DNA of 64,000 bases from Raphanus sativus (lineage: Eukaryota > Streptophyta > Magnoliopsida > Brassicales > Brassicaceae), in NCBI RefSeq assembly GCF_000801105.2, contig NC_079514.1:44582515-44646514 (forward strand), in the 5' to 3' direction. Position numbers and translations under genes: made by a program. The notes below the pieces were generated by a model that was not told where the DNA came from, ran no database searches, and saw only the letters and a program-made list of their open reading frames with translations. Positions 1 to 11,238 of the stretch are shown piece after piece (position 1 is the first letter of the stretch; every line of letters starts with the position of its first letter).

Positions 1-148
1 CGCTGTTTGAAAACAAATAATCTGTTGTAACGCTCTCTCCACAAATTTTGCATAACGAATTCTTTGCGACATTACATTATTATTTTAAAAAAGCGGCATG
101 AACATGATTATAACATAAGTAGATATCATCATGCAACTGATGCTTATA
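1..148. other. 3' flank of first receptor gene
   Basis: AT-rich sequence downstream of the stop codon of the minus-strand receptor-like protein gene. It probably holds its 3' untranslated region. Nothing else is recognisable. Confidence 0.4.
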
Positions 149-2764
149 TTAAGCAAAAGAGTGAAAGATTTTCATGAACCAGTCACGTTTATATGAAGTC
201 AGAATATGGCTGATGACGAATCCACAAAACACACCCGGTACATACCCTATTGCAGCTGCAATCCAGCTCAATACTTGATCTTTTTCTTCCTTTTCTTCAT
301 CTTCATCTTCTTGCTCTTGAGTCGTTGCACCATCTCCTATGCCGCATGTTTCTTGGAGAGGGACACCACAGAGCCTCGGATTCTCTGCGAAAGAAGAACT
401 ACTCTGGCTTTGAATTTGAGTGCCTTGTGGTATTGGACCTTCAAGCATGTTGTAAGAGAAGTTCATTCTCGCTAGAAATGTGAGTTTTCCAAGCTCTGGT
501 GGGATTTCTCCAGACAATCGGTTTAGAGATAGATCCAATGATTGTAGATTGGTCAAGTTCTCCAAAGATGGTGAAATGTGGCCTGTAAAAGCGTTGTTTG
601 ACATGTTGAGCACAATCAGTTCCTTGAGTAAACTGATGGATTCGGGAATACTTCCTTCGAGTTTGTTTCCAGAGACATCAATAGTTTTGTAGATTGTGAA
701 ACCACTACCAACTAGCTCCATCACTAGTCCTTTTGCCGTCATGGACACTGAGTTATATAAGTTCCCAGAGTCACGCCCCTCAAACCTACTCGGCAGAATA
801 TCTACAATGTCTATGACCAATGACATTGCAGTCCAACCAGCAAAGTAATACGATGGCAAAACTCCAGTGAAACTATTTTTAGAAATGTCAAAGATTCTCA
901 ATTTGGGAAAACTCAAAGAAACTCCAGGAGAAGATATGGGCCCATGGAACTCATTAGAACGAAGGACAAGAACTTGTAGATTGGTAAGAAACCTCAACCA
1001 GAATGGAAACGTGTCATTAATCATGTTGTTTTCCACATTGAGAAACTCGAGGCGGGTGCAGTTGATCAAAGACCTGGGAAGTACTCCTGATAACCGGTTG
1101 CCACCAACATCAAGTGACTTTAAGTGATCACCGATAGATACCTCCGGGAAATTACCAGATAGACTGTTGTTCCGGAGATGCATGACTGAAAGCTTAGTAC
1201 TGAAATTCTCAAAACACCGAGGAATAGAACCGTTGAAGTTGTTATCAGATAAAACAAGTGTATCAAGAGAAGCCAACTTGCATATTATCCTAGGAATCTC
1301 TCCTGAAAACTTGTTATTGGAGCCTAAAAAGAACTTTGTAGAGTTTGGTAACAAAGGAAATGGATCTTGAAATGTGTTTGAACTTATATCAAGAAGTATT
1401 ATTTCACTTCGTTGAATAACATCAGCTGATCCTTCAAAACCAGTGAAGGCATTCTGAGAAATGTTTACATACCGCAGCAGTGGGAGACTCCATAACCACT
1501 TTGGTACTTGACCTTTAATTTGATTGGCAGAAATGTCTAAATATGACAAACTCGTTTGTGTTTCTAGAAATTTGGGAAACTCAGCAATATTGCAAGATGA
1601 TAAAGTCAATATTTCAATGGGTGAGAGAAGATGGAGAGTTGGACTGACCTTCAAATTAATCCCGGAGAGATCCAGATAACCAAGTGACGTGAGATCCGAG
1701 AAAAGACTCAAGTCAACCATGCTTCTTGTATTTATATAAGAGAGGTCAAGGAACGTAAGTGACTTGAGCTGCAAGAAAATGTTGAAATCAACCTTTCCCT
1801 TCTCTGTGTTCCATGAAGCGAGGTCAAGATACCAGAGCCCAACTAGCTTTGATATAAGTTTTGGGATTGGTCCATTGAAATTATTTTCCCCAATTGATAA
1901 AAAACCAAGTGTAGATAGTGAAGAGACATTCCCAATCTCAAGGGGACCACTGAAGCTGTTTCTTCCCATATAAAGTTGAATCAATGAAGGGATCATGAAG
2001 AGAGATGACGGAATAGATCCATAAAATGAATTTTCATTTATATCAAAATAGACCAGTTTGGAGAGACTACTCATGTTAGATGGGAGCATACCTTCGAACT
2101 GGTTAGAACCAATGTCGATCTGAGTGAGCTCGCTCATATTGAGTAGCACATGGGGAAAGTTCCCACTGATCTTGTTATGGTCAAGTCCCAAATCTGTTAG
2201 TTTCCTAAGGTTACCCATTGAATCAGGGAACTTGCCGATGAAATCATTATGAGAAAGATCAAGATTAGTGAGATAAGAAAGATTTCCGAGTGAAGAAGGA
2301 ATCATTCCACAGAAACTGCAACCGCTAAGACTTAAAACCCTCAAATATTTAAGGTTGCTGATGGAATCTGGGAGAATACCTGAAAGATTATTGGAGCCAA
2401 GATTCAGAATATGAAGATCTTGTAGTCTGAACAGACTACTATTAGATCTCAAAGGGCCGTTGAGAAAACTGTCCATGAGGTCTAACTCAACGACTTTACC
2501 CGTCTTAGGATCACACGAGATACCATCCCAAGAACAGCAATCAATGTTGTTCCTCCACCTCTCTGTCTTCTTATCAACTGGCGTATCATCAGAGTGGAAC
2601 CCGTCGACGTAAAACTCGCTCTTGAACTCCCAAAGAGCATCTTTCTGGTCTGGACGGCACAAGTGCGTAGCATGAGAAGCAAAAACAAGTATTAAGTTAT
2701 AAACAGAGAATACTAAACACAAGCTCCATGTCATCCTCCTCCTTTGGGTACAAGAATGCATCAT
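149..2764 (-). CDS. LRR receptor-like protein (RLP47-50 type), intact
   Basis: Single-exon frame of 871 residues coding for a cell-surface receptor without a kinase domain. In order: a hydrophobic signal peptide (about residues 1-30); an N-terminal LRR cap with [12 protein letters not shown] and the paired-cysteine motif CCSWDGISC (about 76-85); roughly 25 plant-type leucine-rich repeats (LxxLxLSxNxLSGxIP); an island region around FAGWTAMS to TAKGLVMEL; a few more repeats; an acidic juxtamembrane stretch rich in E and D; one transmembrane helix [15 protein letters not shown] with GxxxG motifs; and a short basic tail. RLPs of this design signal through SOBIR1/BAK1-type kinases, and the GxxxG helix is the known SOBIR1 contact (family knowledge). 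The RLP47-50 assignment rests on the N-terminus and on synteny with J20 and CER26. The ligand is unknown. It is oriented opposite to the two other copies in the window. The first of the two adjacent methionines was taken as start. Confidence 0.92.
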   Translation of the reverse strand: MMHSCTQRRRMTWSLCLVFSVYNLILVFASHATHLCRPDQKDALWEFKSEFYVDGFHSDDTPVDKKTERWRNNIDCCSWDGISCDPKTGKVVELDLMDSFLNGPLRSNSSLFRLQDLHILNLGSNNLSGILPDSISNLKYLRVLSLSGCSFCGMIPSSLGNLSYLTNLDLSHNDFIGKFPDSMGNLRKLTDLGLDHNKISGNFPHVLLNMSELTQIDIGSNQFEGMLPSNMSSLSKLVYFDINENSFYGSIPSSLFMIPSLIQLYMGRNSFSGPLEIGNVSSLSTLGFLSIGENNFNGPIPKLISKLVGLWYLDLASWNTEKGKVDFNIFLQLKSLTFLDLSYINTRSMVDLSLFSDLTSLGYLDLSGINLKVSPTLHLLSPIEILTLSSCNIAEFPKFLETQTSLSYLDISANQIKGQVPKWLWSLPLLRYVNISQNAFTGFEGSADVIQRSEIILLDISSNTFQDPFPLLPNSTKFFLGSNNKFSGEIPRIICKLASLDTLVLSDNNFNGSIPRCFENFSTKLSVMHLRNNSLSGNFPEVSIGDHLKSLDVGGNRLSGVLPRSLINCTRLEFLNVENNMINDTFPFWLRFLTNLQVLVLRSNEFHGPISSPGVSLSFPKLRIFDISKNSFTGVLPSYYFAGWTAMSLVIDIVDILPSRFEGRDSGNLYNSVSMTAKGLVMELVGSGFTIYKTIDVSGNKLEGSIPESISLLKELIVLNMSNNAFTGHISPSLENLTNLQSLDLSLNRLSGEIPPELGKLTFLARMNFSYNMLEGPIPQGTQIQSQSSSSFAENPRLCGVPLQETCGIGDGATTQEQEDEDEEKEEKDQVLSWIAAAIGYVPGVFCGFVISHILTSYKRDWFMKIFHSFA

Positions 2765-3810
2765 AAAGTCTATTTGTTGTTTCTTTTGTTTTTGTTTTCT
2801 GTGAAAAAAATGGGAGATTGAAGATTATATGCCAAACAAGATAAGATATTTCCACAAAGTAAGATTATTAGTTTCCATTATGAATGCTCCACGAAGTAGT
2901 CTTCACTTGGAAAAGGTACCAGTACCACTGTACCACTAAGAAAAAGTATGGTAGCACTAAGGAAAAGTAACAATAAGAAATTGCCGAAACAATACACTGT
3001 AGCCTGAAATTTTTTATTCGAAGCCGCCAGTATTCCGTAAACTGTTCACGGAAATCCACAATCAACTAGAAAAGGGAAGTCACAATATTTTATATTGGGT
3101 GAATTTGCTCAGTAGCCAAATTCTCGATGGAAATTAAGAAAGTAGAGTTGATTTTGACGTTATTAAGTAACTAGTTTTTGTCTCATATTTTATCCGATTA
3201 TATCCTTTGTATTAGCAAGTTTTCGGTGAAAAAAAGAAAGAATGCATGACAAATAGGAATGAAACACCATTATTTTCACCTCACGTAAAATCAGCTACGT
3301 CAAACTCTTATTTATCTCATACACATTCAATATGCATCGATGTTACTATGCTAAATCTTTCCAATATATCTTATATTCGTTAGACTCATCCCTTCATCTT
3401 CTTCCCTGTTCTCCTCTCTACTTGGTTTCATCGATCACTAATTTATTTTAACACTGGGCTTCTTTTGGGTAATGGTTAGACAAAATATTTTGGGCTTCTT
3501 TGATGGGCTCTTCAAGAACTATAGCCTTGAGCTTGTAAAACATTTTCAATCTTTATTTTAAATTTATGAAAGCAAGTTACAAAAAAAAAATATATTTTAT
3601 ATTCTATTTAATAACCTCAGTCACTTTATTCCATGTACATGTTAACTGTGCCTAGGTACATGATCTATTCCATTTATAAAACTACTATGTCTCAAACAAA
3701 CAAATAGAATACCTTCATATGAAACATAACCATAAAACTTAAACCCAACCCTCATATCTAAATACTAAACCTAAACTTGAATCCCTAAATCCAAATCCAA
3801 TTGTTAAATC
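2765..3810. other. Intergenic region with receptor gene promoter
   Basis: Contains the putative promoter of the minus-strand receptor gene. A TATA-like ATATAA (minus strand, about 2824-2829) lies some 60 bp before its start codon. The rest, up to the CACTA terminus, is AT-rich and without recognisable genes. Confidence 0.4.
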
Positions 3811-3827
3811 CACTACAAGAAAACACG
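3811..3827. repeat. CACTA terminal inverted repeat (3' end of element)
   Basis: CACTACAAGAAAACACG. CACTACAAGAAAA is the conserved terminus of Brassicaceae CACTA elements. The three flanking bases ATC (3808-3810) would be the 3-bp target duplication, but the other side is missing, so this cannot be confirmed. Confidence 0.85.
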
Positions 3828-3839
3828 ATTTTAACGATG

Positions 3840-4265
3840 CCCATTTTCCTCGCTAAATCGTTGTAAATACGTCTTTACGACGATTTAGCGAGGAAACGCA
3901 TATCGTCGTTAAAGTTTGGTCGTAACGGATATTTAATCGTCATTTCGTCGTAAAAGTACGAGGGACCCATTTCGTCGTAAAAGGACGGTTAATATTTCGT
4001 CGTAAAGGACACGTAGATTTCCACGTAAAGTGGACGCTAAGTTTCCACGTAAACGACACGTAACATTTCCTCGTAAAATACACGTAAATTATCCTCGTAA
4101 GAAAAACGTAAATAATACTCGTAAAGTAAACGTAAATAATACACGTAAAGTAGACGTAAACTTTCGTCGTAAAGTGAACGTAGAGTCTGACACGTAGATT
4201 CGTCGTAAGGTTTCGTCGTTCTTTACACGTCGACTTACTTGTTAATTCCTCGTGAGTTAACGAGG
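3840..4265. repeat. CACTA subterminal repeat array
   Basis: About 20 degenerate copies of a 10-14 bp motif of the form (t)cgtcgtaaa or cacgtaaa, nearly all in the same orientation. Such arrays are the binding sites of the TNPA-type protein in En/Spm elements (family knowledge). Confidence 0.75.
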
Positions 4266-4458
4266 AATTTGCTTCGATTTGTATAACTGATTTATTTTTT
4301 AAATTTAAATTTTAATATTATAGAAAATAATTATTACAAAAATATTAGAAATATAAATAATTACTAATGCGAAAATATTAAAAATTTGGAATAAATAAAA
4401 ACCGAAAATATTATATAAATAAAAGTTTGGAATTTTAATATTACACAGAAAAAAAAAA

Positions 4459-6190
4459 CTAAGTCGGGCCGGGGCGGTGGATCGTTTCCCGGTAGAGGTC
4501 TTCACTCCTCCTCTGTAGTTCCTCCTCTTGCTGCTGAGTACGAGAAGGCTCGGGAACCGGGTTCCGTCGTCGCATATCCGCCAACAACTCCTCCCATTGG
4601 GGATTTCCAGAAGATATAACTTCCAGAAACCCCTCCACTCCACCCATACGAGCTTGGAATGATTGGCGCGTAGACTCCAACTCCGTCTGCGTCGACGCCA
4701 ACTGAGTCCGCGTCGAGTCTAACTCCGAACGCAGCTCAGTGACTTCGTCGGCTCGTCTCTGACCATAAGACGATGTCGCTCTTGGGACATCGTTGATGGA
4801 ACCGATTCCCAACGTACGTCCCTTTTTCTTAGGGACGACCTACAAAGAAAAAATAAAGTTTAATGTTAATAATTTTTAAAAAATAGATTAAAAGTAGATT
4901 AAAAGGTAAAATTTTTACCTCCTCGTAAATCTGATCCACTTCTTGAGTGGATAATACGACCGGTATTCCATCGGGAGATTGCTGGGTCAGCTGGGTTTGG
5001 CGGTCTTCAATCCGAGCAACGACATCGTTGTAGATTTGCTCGGACCTCGGATCCACAAATACCCCCGCCTTGGTCTTGTGGATCCTCTCGTAAAGCTCTT
5101 TAAGAGACGGGAGTTGTCCCGTCTCTTTGGCCTGAAAATATTTAAAATTTAAAATGTTAGAATCAATATACATAAGTACATATTAATTATTAAAATATTT
5201 AATATGAAAAAAATTAGAAATTAATTACCATTTCCAAGCGGACACGGGCATGGGGTTTTTGACCCGTACAGTGAAGCATCGGGCCGTTGCCGTGCTCGTC
5301 TTTGGTGTTACGAGAGGCGGAGCAGGCGTTGGAGATCGCAATGGATGATGGCAGCTCCCAGTAACGGATGAGACCATTGTAGACATCCTTGGTCAGCTCA
5401 GCGGGTTGCCCGTCCTTGTAACCCTTGTAGATCCAGTCCTCCTTCCAGTTGCCTACGGTGTCCAACAACCGCTTCTTCGCCTTTGCGGTGAACTCCCGTT
5501 TCACGTCCTCGTGAACCCCGATGGACCAATGGTATCTTTGCTGCATTTTTAAACCCAAAAAAGATTAATAATTAGTTAAAAATATTAATGAAATAAAAGT
5601 TAATAATAAAAATTAAACATAAAATAATTAATTTAAAAAACTTACAGCAAACATCTTGAACCACGTGTTTCTAACGTGGTGCGGCGTCTTTTTCCAGTTT
5701 GGGTGAGCCTCGGAGAAGTATCCTTTGATGATATCGGATACGCTCGTAGCGACAGAATTGTCGACCCCAAACCTGAAAAAAACAAAGTTAAAGTATTAAA
5801 AAAATTATTAATAATTTGAAAAAATATTTAAATAAAAAAAATTACGTACCACAGAGTCCCCTCTGGTCGGTCGGGGTCTAAAACCGGTAAACCGGCTCGG
5901 CCTGGTTGAGCGAGAAGATCCTCAACCGTGTACCGAGCAAAAGGAGCGGTTGGCGGCACCCGCAACTCCGGATGAATGTATCCGGGTGCAACCGGATCTG
6001 GAACCGCCTGAGGTGCAGCAGGTGGGGGTGGTGCACCAGATGGAGGAACCGGTGGTGGCTGTGACTGAGACTCCGGGACAATCTCCGGGATGGAGGAACC
6101 GGGAGCTGAAGATGATGATCCAGCAGCAGGATCACCACAGAACATCTGACTGTAGTGGGGGGTTTTCTTCTGCTTGTTATTTCTAACCAT
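4459..6190 (-). CDS. TNPA-like CACTA protein (Transposase_24 / En-Spm Ptta type), apparently intact
   Basis: Five exons can be joined without a stop: 6190-5850, 5772-5646, 5540-5229, 5131-4919 and 4839-4459. All introns have GT/AG ends and the phases agree (2,0,0,0), giving 457 residues. The N-terminus is proline/serine-rich. The centre ([15 protein letters not shown], then [16 protein letters not shown] and the NWKEDW and SASRN regions) matches the plant Ptta/En-Spm transposase family. The C-terminus is a predicted coiled coil ([21 protein letters not shown]...). In En/Spm the TNPA product binds subterminal repeats and assists the TNPD transposase. No disabling lesion is visible, unlike the neighbouring transposase. 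Exon borders are my inference from splice sites and frame. Confidence 0.8.
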
Positions 6191-6390
6191 CTGAAAAAAA
6201 ATTCAGATTGTTAGAAAAAACAAGTAGAAGAAATCAAACTAATCAAAATTCTCTACACTAACCACCTAATCAACTATAAACCTATCTAAATTCACTAAAC
6301 TAAACCACCTAATTCTAGAGAGAGATTAGAGAGAACCTTGAGAGGTGTAGGAGAGGAAATTGGGACGAAATGAAGTGGCTGGTTCTCGCG

Positions 6391-6400
6391 TGTATATATA
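6391..6400 (-). promoter_or_regulatory. TATA box of the TNPA-like gene
   Basis: TATATATACA on the minus strand, about 200 bp upstream of the start codon at 6190. It is the only strong TATA in that flank. Confidence 0.45.
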
Positions 6401-6769
6401 AGATTACATAGAGTCGTAAATTCCTCGTAAATTTACGACGAAACAGCAAGGCCCGTGTCATAATTTACGACGATTTTGCAAGGCCCGTCTTTTTAACTTT
6501 ACGACGAAATTGCAAGGCCCGTGTTTTTTTGTTCACGTGGATATTACGACGAAACCGTGGATTTAGCATTTGTTTTTTACATTCCCTAAACCCTAAACCC
6601 CAAATTCCTAATTTTAATTATTTGTTTAATCATGAAATTTTAATTATATAGGTTTAATTTATTTTTTAAGTGAATCGAAACCGTATATATATATATAGAT
6701 TGAGGTTTGGGGTTTAGGGTATAGGGATTTCATAAAAACACGTTAATTCCTCGTATACTAGCGTGGTTA

Positions 6770-6880
6770 TTACGACGAAAAAAGAAACAATCCTTGCTAA
6801 TTCCACGTAAGCAAGTTTCGTCGTAAAGACCTCGCACGCTTACGTGGAATTAGCAAGGATTGTTTCTTTTTTCGTCGTAA
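6770..6880. repeat. Perfect 43-bp inverted repeat
   Basis: The arms 6770-6812 and 6838-6880 are exact reverse complements (43 of 43 positions) with a 25-nt spacer. If transcribed they would form a long perfect hairpin. Confidence 0.93.
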
Positions 6881-7320
6881 ATGACACGTTAATTACGAGT
6901 TTTTAACGAGGTTGTTTTGTAAATCCCTAAACCCCTAACCCTTTACCCTAAATCCCTAAACCCCTAACCCATTACTAGTAACATCTATATGTGTTTAGTT
7001 AATTTACTCAAGAAATTTTAAATATGCATGTTTATTAAGTCTTCTTAAGTGAATTGAGTTTAGCAATGTAAACCTTATATATGATTCACTTATAAGTTAA
7101 GGAAGTTTTGGTTAATTTTGGGTTTGATGTTTTAAATTCTTAATTTTTTTAATCATACAATGTTAATTATACATGTTTATTGTGTCTGCTAAGTGAAAAC
7201 ATATATAGATTGAGGTTTGGGGTTTAGGGTTTAGAGTTTTAGGGATTTAAACACGACACTCGTTAAATCAACGTAAATTAACGAGGTCTTTACGACGAAA
7301 CAGCTAAAAGGCTTGTTATT

Positions 7321-7428
7321 TCCACGTAAGCTGATTTCGTCGTAAAGACCTCGCACGCTTACGTGGAATTTGCAAGGCCCGTGTTTATTTTTAACGTGTT
7401 CTTTACGACGAAATCAGCTTACGTGGAT
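7321..7428. repeat. Perfect 28-bp inverted repeat
   Basis: 7321-7348 and 7401-7428 are exact reverse complements around a 52-nt spacer. They are built from the same cgtcgtaaag and cacgtaagc motifs as the neighbouring array. Confidence 0.85.
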
Positions 7429-7624
7429 TTTGCAAGGCCCGTGTTTTTCTTTACGAGGAATTAACGTCGATAACCTTAAAATCCCTAAAAAGGTAAACCA
7501 CAAACACCAAACCTCAAACATCCTTTAACTTATAACTCAATCTCAAACACCAAACCTCATACCCTAAACCCCAATTGCATTAATCAAGTCTGAAAATAAA
7601 TAATATGTTTAAAAAATTACATCA

Positions 7625-10600
7625 TCATTCAGATACATCATCATTCTCTTCAACACTAGAAACATCATCACTTTCATTAAACTCTTCCCCACTAGCCCCG
7701 TCAGTGGTATCGTCGGGAAGATCTTCATACTCATGATTATACGGATCAATGAGTAGGATGTCTTCCATTTGTTGTTCAGGTTCTTCGACTTCATTGATGT
7801 GTTCTTCTTGCAAAGGTGGTTCTTCTCCACCGATTATTCGTCCACGGGGTGTAACTTTGATAACGGCTAACCAACTTATTCCAGATTCTCGCAACCTCGG
7901 GTATGGTAGGAAGCTAACTTGGTCTGCTTGCGAAGCTAATATGAAAAGCTCGAATTTGTTGTACCTCCGTCCACCATTGACAGCAACTACACCAAATTTG
8001 TTAAATCGAACACCTCTGTTGACCACGGGGTCGAACCAGTCACGTTTGAATATGACGCATTTCAGCTTCAATAACCCAGGGAATTCCACTTCAATAATCT
8101 CCTGCAAGATCCCGTAGAAATCTGTTTCGACTTTCACACAAATTCCATAATTGCTGGTCGCCCGGTGTTTACCATACTCGTACGTATGAAAAGTAAAGCC
8201 TCGTGAGAAATACATTGGTGATGTGGTGACCTTTGCAAGTGGACCCTGAACTAATTCGTGAAACCATATGGGATAATCTGGATCCTCATATTCAACCTGC
8301 AAAATTAAATTAAAGAGAACATTGAAACAAACGTCTTTCGTTACATCCCGTGGACGAAACAAATATCGGATTGGAGTAAATACCTGACTCTTCAACCATT
8401 TAATAAATTATCGATCTTTCATTTTATCTACCTCACTTGTGGATATACCTGGGATAGCTTCTTGGACTTGACTAACAAATAGGCTGTAAAATGCACATAT
8501 TTTATTAGTTATATCATCATTTGAAAAATATATTTTAATTACAATTAGTTTAGAACTTTCCATATATGTTACCTTTCAAAATAGCGCATAAATGGATCCT
8601 CACAATTAAGTAGAATGTAAGTGTGTGCACTATGGGCGTCTTCATCACTCGACCACCAAACCTCTTTCGTTTTCCCACCCATTCGCCCAATCTGGCTAAA
8701 GATATCCGGAACACCAGCAACTGCATATGTTGGGGCAACACCACCATCATCATATCTTCTTGGAGCTCTTTGTCGGGTCCGTACATTAGGTGCAAAGTAG
8801 TACGATGTGAAGTGAGATGTTTCTTCCGTCAAACTTCCAGCAATTATAGAACCTTCAACCTTTGCGAGGTTTTTTGCCTTTCCCTTCAAATATTTCATGG
8901 TCCGCTCATACTGATACATCCATCCATAATGTACTGGTCCTCGAAGCAATGCCTCATACGGGAGGTGGACAGCTAAATGCTCCATGACGTCAAAAAATGA
9001 GGGAGGAAATATCATCTCCAAGTTGCACAATAAGATCGGAATGTTCTCGTGAAGTTTTTCTACGACATCCTCTTTAAGAGTGCGAGTGCTCAAATCCCTG
9101 AAAAATGCTCCAATGGCTTTGTATATTCCAAAAACAATTAAGCAAATTATTAGTACATATTTTTGAAAAATGAATTAAGAAATTAATTAGTGTGAGTAAT
9201 AATATATTACCTGCAAGTGCTTCATATACTTTTGTTGGAAGTAGCTCCGCAAATGCAAAGGGAAGTATTCTTTGCATAAAGACATGACAATCATGACTCT
9301 TCATCCCGGAGAACTTTTGGCCCTTTTCAACACATCTAGAGAGGTTTGAAACATACCCATCAGGAAACTTCACTGCTGATGCAACCCAGTTGAACAAGAC
9401 CGACTTTTGTTCTGAAGATAATCTGAATACCGGTACAGGAACTTGTCCATTGCTTTTTATATGTAACTCGGGTCTTGAGCAAATATCAGGCAAGTCCAAC
9501 CTCGATTTTTGATTGTCTTTTGTCTTCCCTGGAACATTCAATATTGTATTCATGATGTTCTCAAAAAAATTCTTCTCAATATGCATCACATCTAGGTTGT
9601 GGCGCAAAAGAAGATCCTTCCAATACGGCAACTCCCAAAATATACTCTTCTTGTGCCAGTTGTGCTGAACTCCATAATAATCAGGCATATTACGGGAACA
9701 TGCCAATTACCACCACAACGAACTGTTTTTTGAGCTCTGTAGTAATCGATTTGCTGTTCAATTTGTTCTCCAGTTAAATACGGAGGAGGAGTGTCTCTCA
9801 CAACCTTTTTCTGCCTAAACAATTTCCTGTTTCTTCGATAAGGATGATTAATGGGAAGAAATCGTCGGTGACAATCGAACCAACTTGTCTTCCTACCGTT
9901 CTTCAGCTGAAATGCATCTGTCGTTCCATTACAATATGGACAAGATAATCTCCCATGTGTAGTCCACCCAGACAACATCCCATAAGCAGGAAAGTCACTT
10001 ATGGTCCACAAAAGTATCGTTCGCATCGTAAAATCCGTCTTCGTTGAGCAGTCGTACGTCCTCACCCCTGTTGACCACAAATCTTTCAACTCTTTTATCA
10101 GTGGCTATAGAAAGACATCCAGAGACCTTTTTGGATGGTTCGGACCAGGTATTAATATGGTCAAGAACAGAAACTCCTGTTGCATGCACATATCTGGAGG
10201 CAGGTTGTATCGCGTCATAAAGACTGGCCACAATGAATATTGTCTCCCTGACATACCGAAGGGACTAAATCCGTCCGTGCATAATCCCATATACACATTT
10301 CGGCTATTGCTAGCGAATTGTGGATATATTTTGTTAAAATGTTTCCAAGCTCTTGCATCTGATGGATGAGTCATCTCACCATCCGTTTGAGTATGCTCGG
10401 CATGCCATCTCATTTTTCCAGCAGTCTCCTCAGATTGGTACAATCTTTTCAATCTGTCGGTAATTGGTAGGTACCACATCCTTTGGTACGGTACCCTATT
10501 ACGTCCTCGTCCTTGCGGTTTGAATCGTGGCTTCTTGCAGAATCGACACTCTTCTAACTTCTCATCATCTCCCTAGTAGAGCATGCAGTTGTCGATGCAA

Positions 10601-11214
10601 ACGTCTATCATCTCAGAAGGCAACCCAAGACTATAAACTAGTTTCTGAATCTCATAATAAGAATCAGCAGAGACATTGTCTTCCGGCAAATACTCTTTAA
10701 ACAAGTCTGTCCATGCATTCATGCAACTTTCAGGTAGATTATGATCAGTTTTAATACTCATCATTCTAGCAGCCAACGACAATTTAGAGAGACCTTCTCT
10801 ACAACCACTGTAAAGTGGCTGATTCGCAGCATCTAACATTTCATAAAACTTTTTTGCATCTATGTTAGGTTCTTCAACTTCATCATCGTCATGAGCAACA
10901 AATGCATCAGCTACCATATCATGAACCCTATCATAATTATCTACCATATGTTCCTCCTGATGGTATCTATGTTGATTATGCAAATGATCAACCGGTTCAT
11001 TCTGAAAATTGCTATTACTACTACTAGCTTCATTTTCATAATTATAACCTTCTCCAAGTTGAAACCATATATAGTAATTTGGCATGAAACCTCTATTTAT
11101 TAAATGCTTCCAAACATTTTCACGAGTTGCCAGTTTTGAATTGTTGCATTTCCGACAAGGACAAAACATCTTACCGCTTTCCTGGGCGAGCGGTGTAGAA
11201 TCTGCTTGATGCAT
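7625..11214 (-). pseudogene. TNPD-like CACTA transposase (Tnp2), inactivated
   Basis: Domains in order: Transpos_assoc with FCPCRKCNN near the N-terminus; the Transposase_21/tnp2 core (KDLWSTGVRTYDCSTK, DFPAYGMLSGWTTHGRLSCPYC, then HNLDVMHIEKNFFENI); DUF4218 (PPSFFDVMEHL...GPVHYGWMYQYERTM); and DUF4216 (KLKCVIFKRDWFDP...GVVAVNGGRRYNKFELFILASQADQV). Likely exons are 11214-9211, 9116-8573, 8483-8384 and 8296-7625, with GT/AG borders. Lesions: a TAG at 10573-10575, a TAG at 10105-10107 and a TAA at 8408-8410 interrupt otherwise continuous frame, and a one-base loss near 9693 shifts the frame inside the tnp2 core. The usual first 30-60 residues are not visible, so the 5' end is also lost. The transposase would catalyse cut-and-paste transposition; this copy cannot make a full protein. 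Confidence 0.88.
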
Positions 11215-11238
11215 AAATGTCTCATTTCCGACAAGAAA

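Larger units (their letters stand above)
6410..7500. repeat. Internal inverted-repeat and telomere-like array between the CACTA genes
   Basis: Blocks of tacgacgaaa/ttcgtcgtaa motifs in both orientations alternate with CCCTAAA/TTTAGGG-like stretches (6580-6600, 6705-6725, 6920-6980, 7215-7245). The phrase gcaaggcccgtgtttt recurs. The motifs resemble the subterminal array at 3840-4265 but lie inside the element, between the TNPA-like and TNPD-like genes. Confidence 0.7.
3811..11238 (-). mobile_element. CACTA (En/Spm-like) DNA transposon, right end missing
   Basis: The left boundary is a CACTA terminal repeat, CACTACAAGAAAACACG at 3811-3827, followed by a dense array of short cgtcgtaaa/cacgtaaa subterminal motifs. 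Inside are two minus-strand genes typical of plant CACTA elements: a TNPA-like gene (4459-6190) and a TNPD-like transposase (7625-11214). The matching inverted terminus, which should lie to the right of the transposase start, was not found. From about 11.24 kb on the sequence is AT-rich and ends in a Helitron-type terminus at 12526. The element therefore seems to have lost its transposase-proximal end. The right limit given is approximate. Confidence 0.88.

Noticed and set aside
3840..4265. Regularly repeated short motifs resembling a CRISPR-like array
   Set aside because: Units are degenerate, variably spaced and lie directly inside a CACTA terminus in plant DNA; they are subterminal repeats.
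7625..8395. 256-codon frame as an independent gene
   Set aside because: Its first about 33 codons are intron sequence; the remainder is the last exon (DUF4216) of the CACTA transposase.
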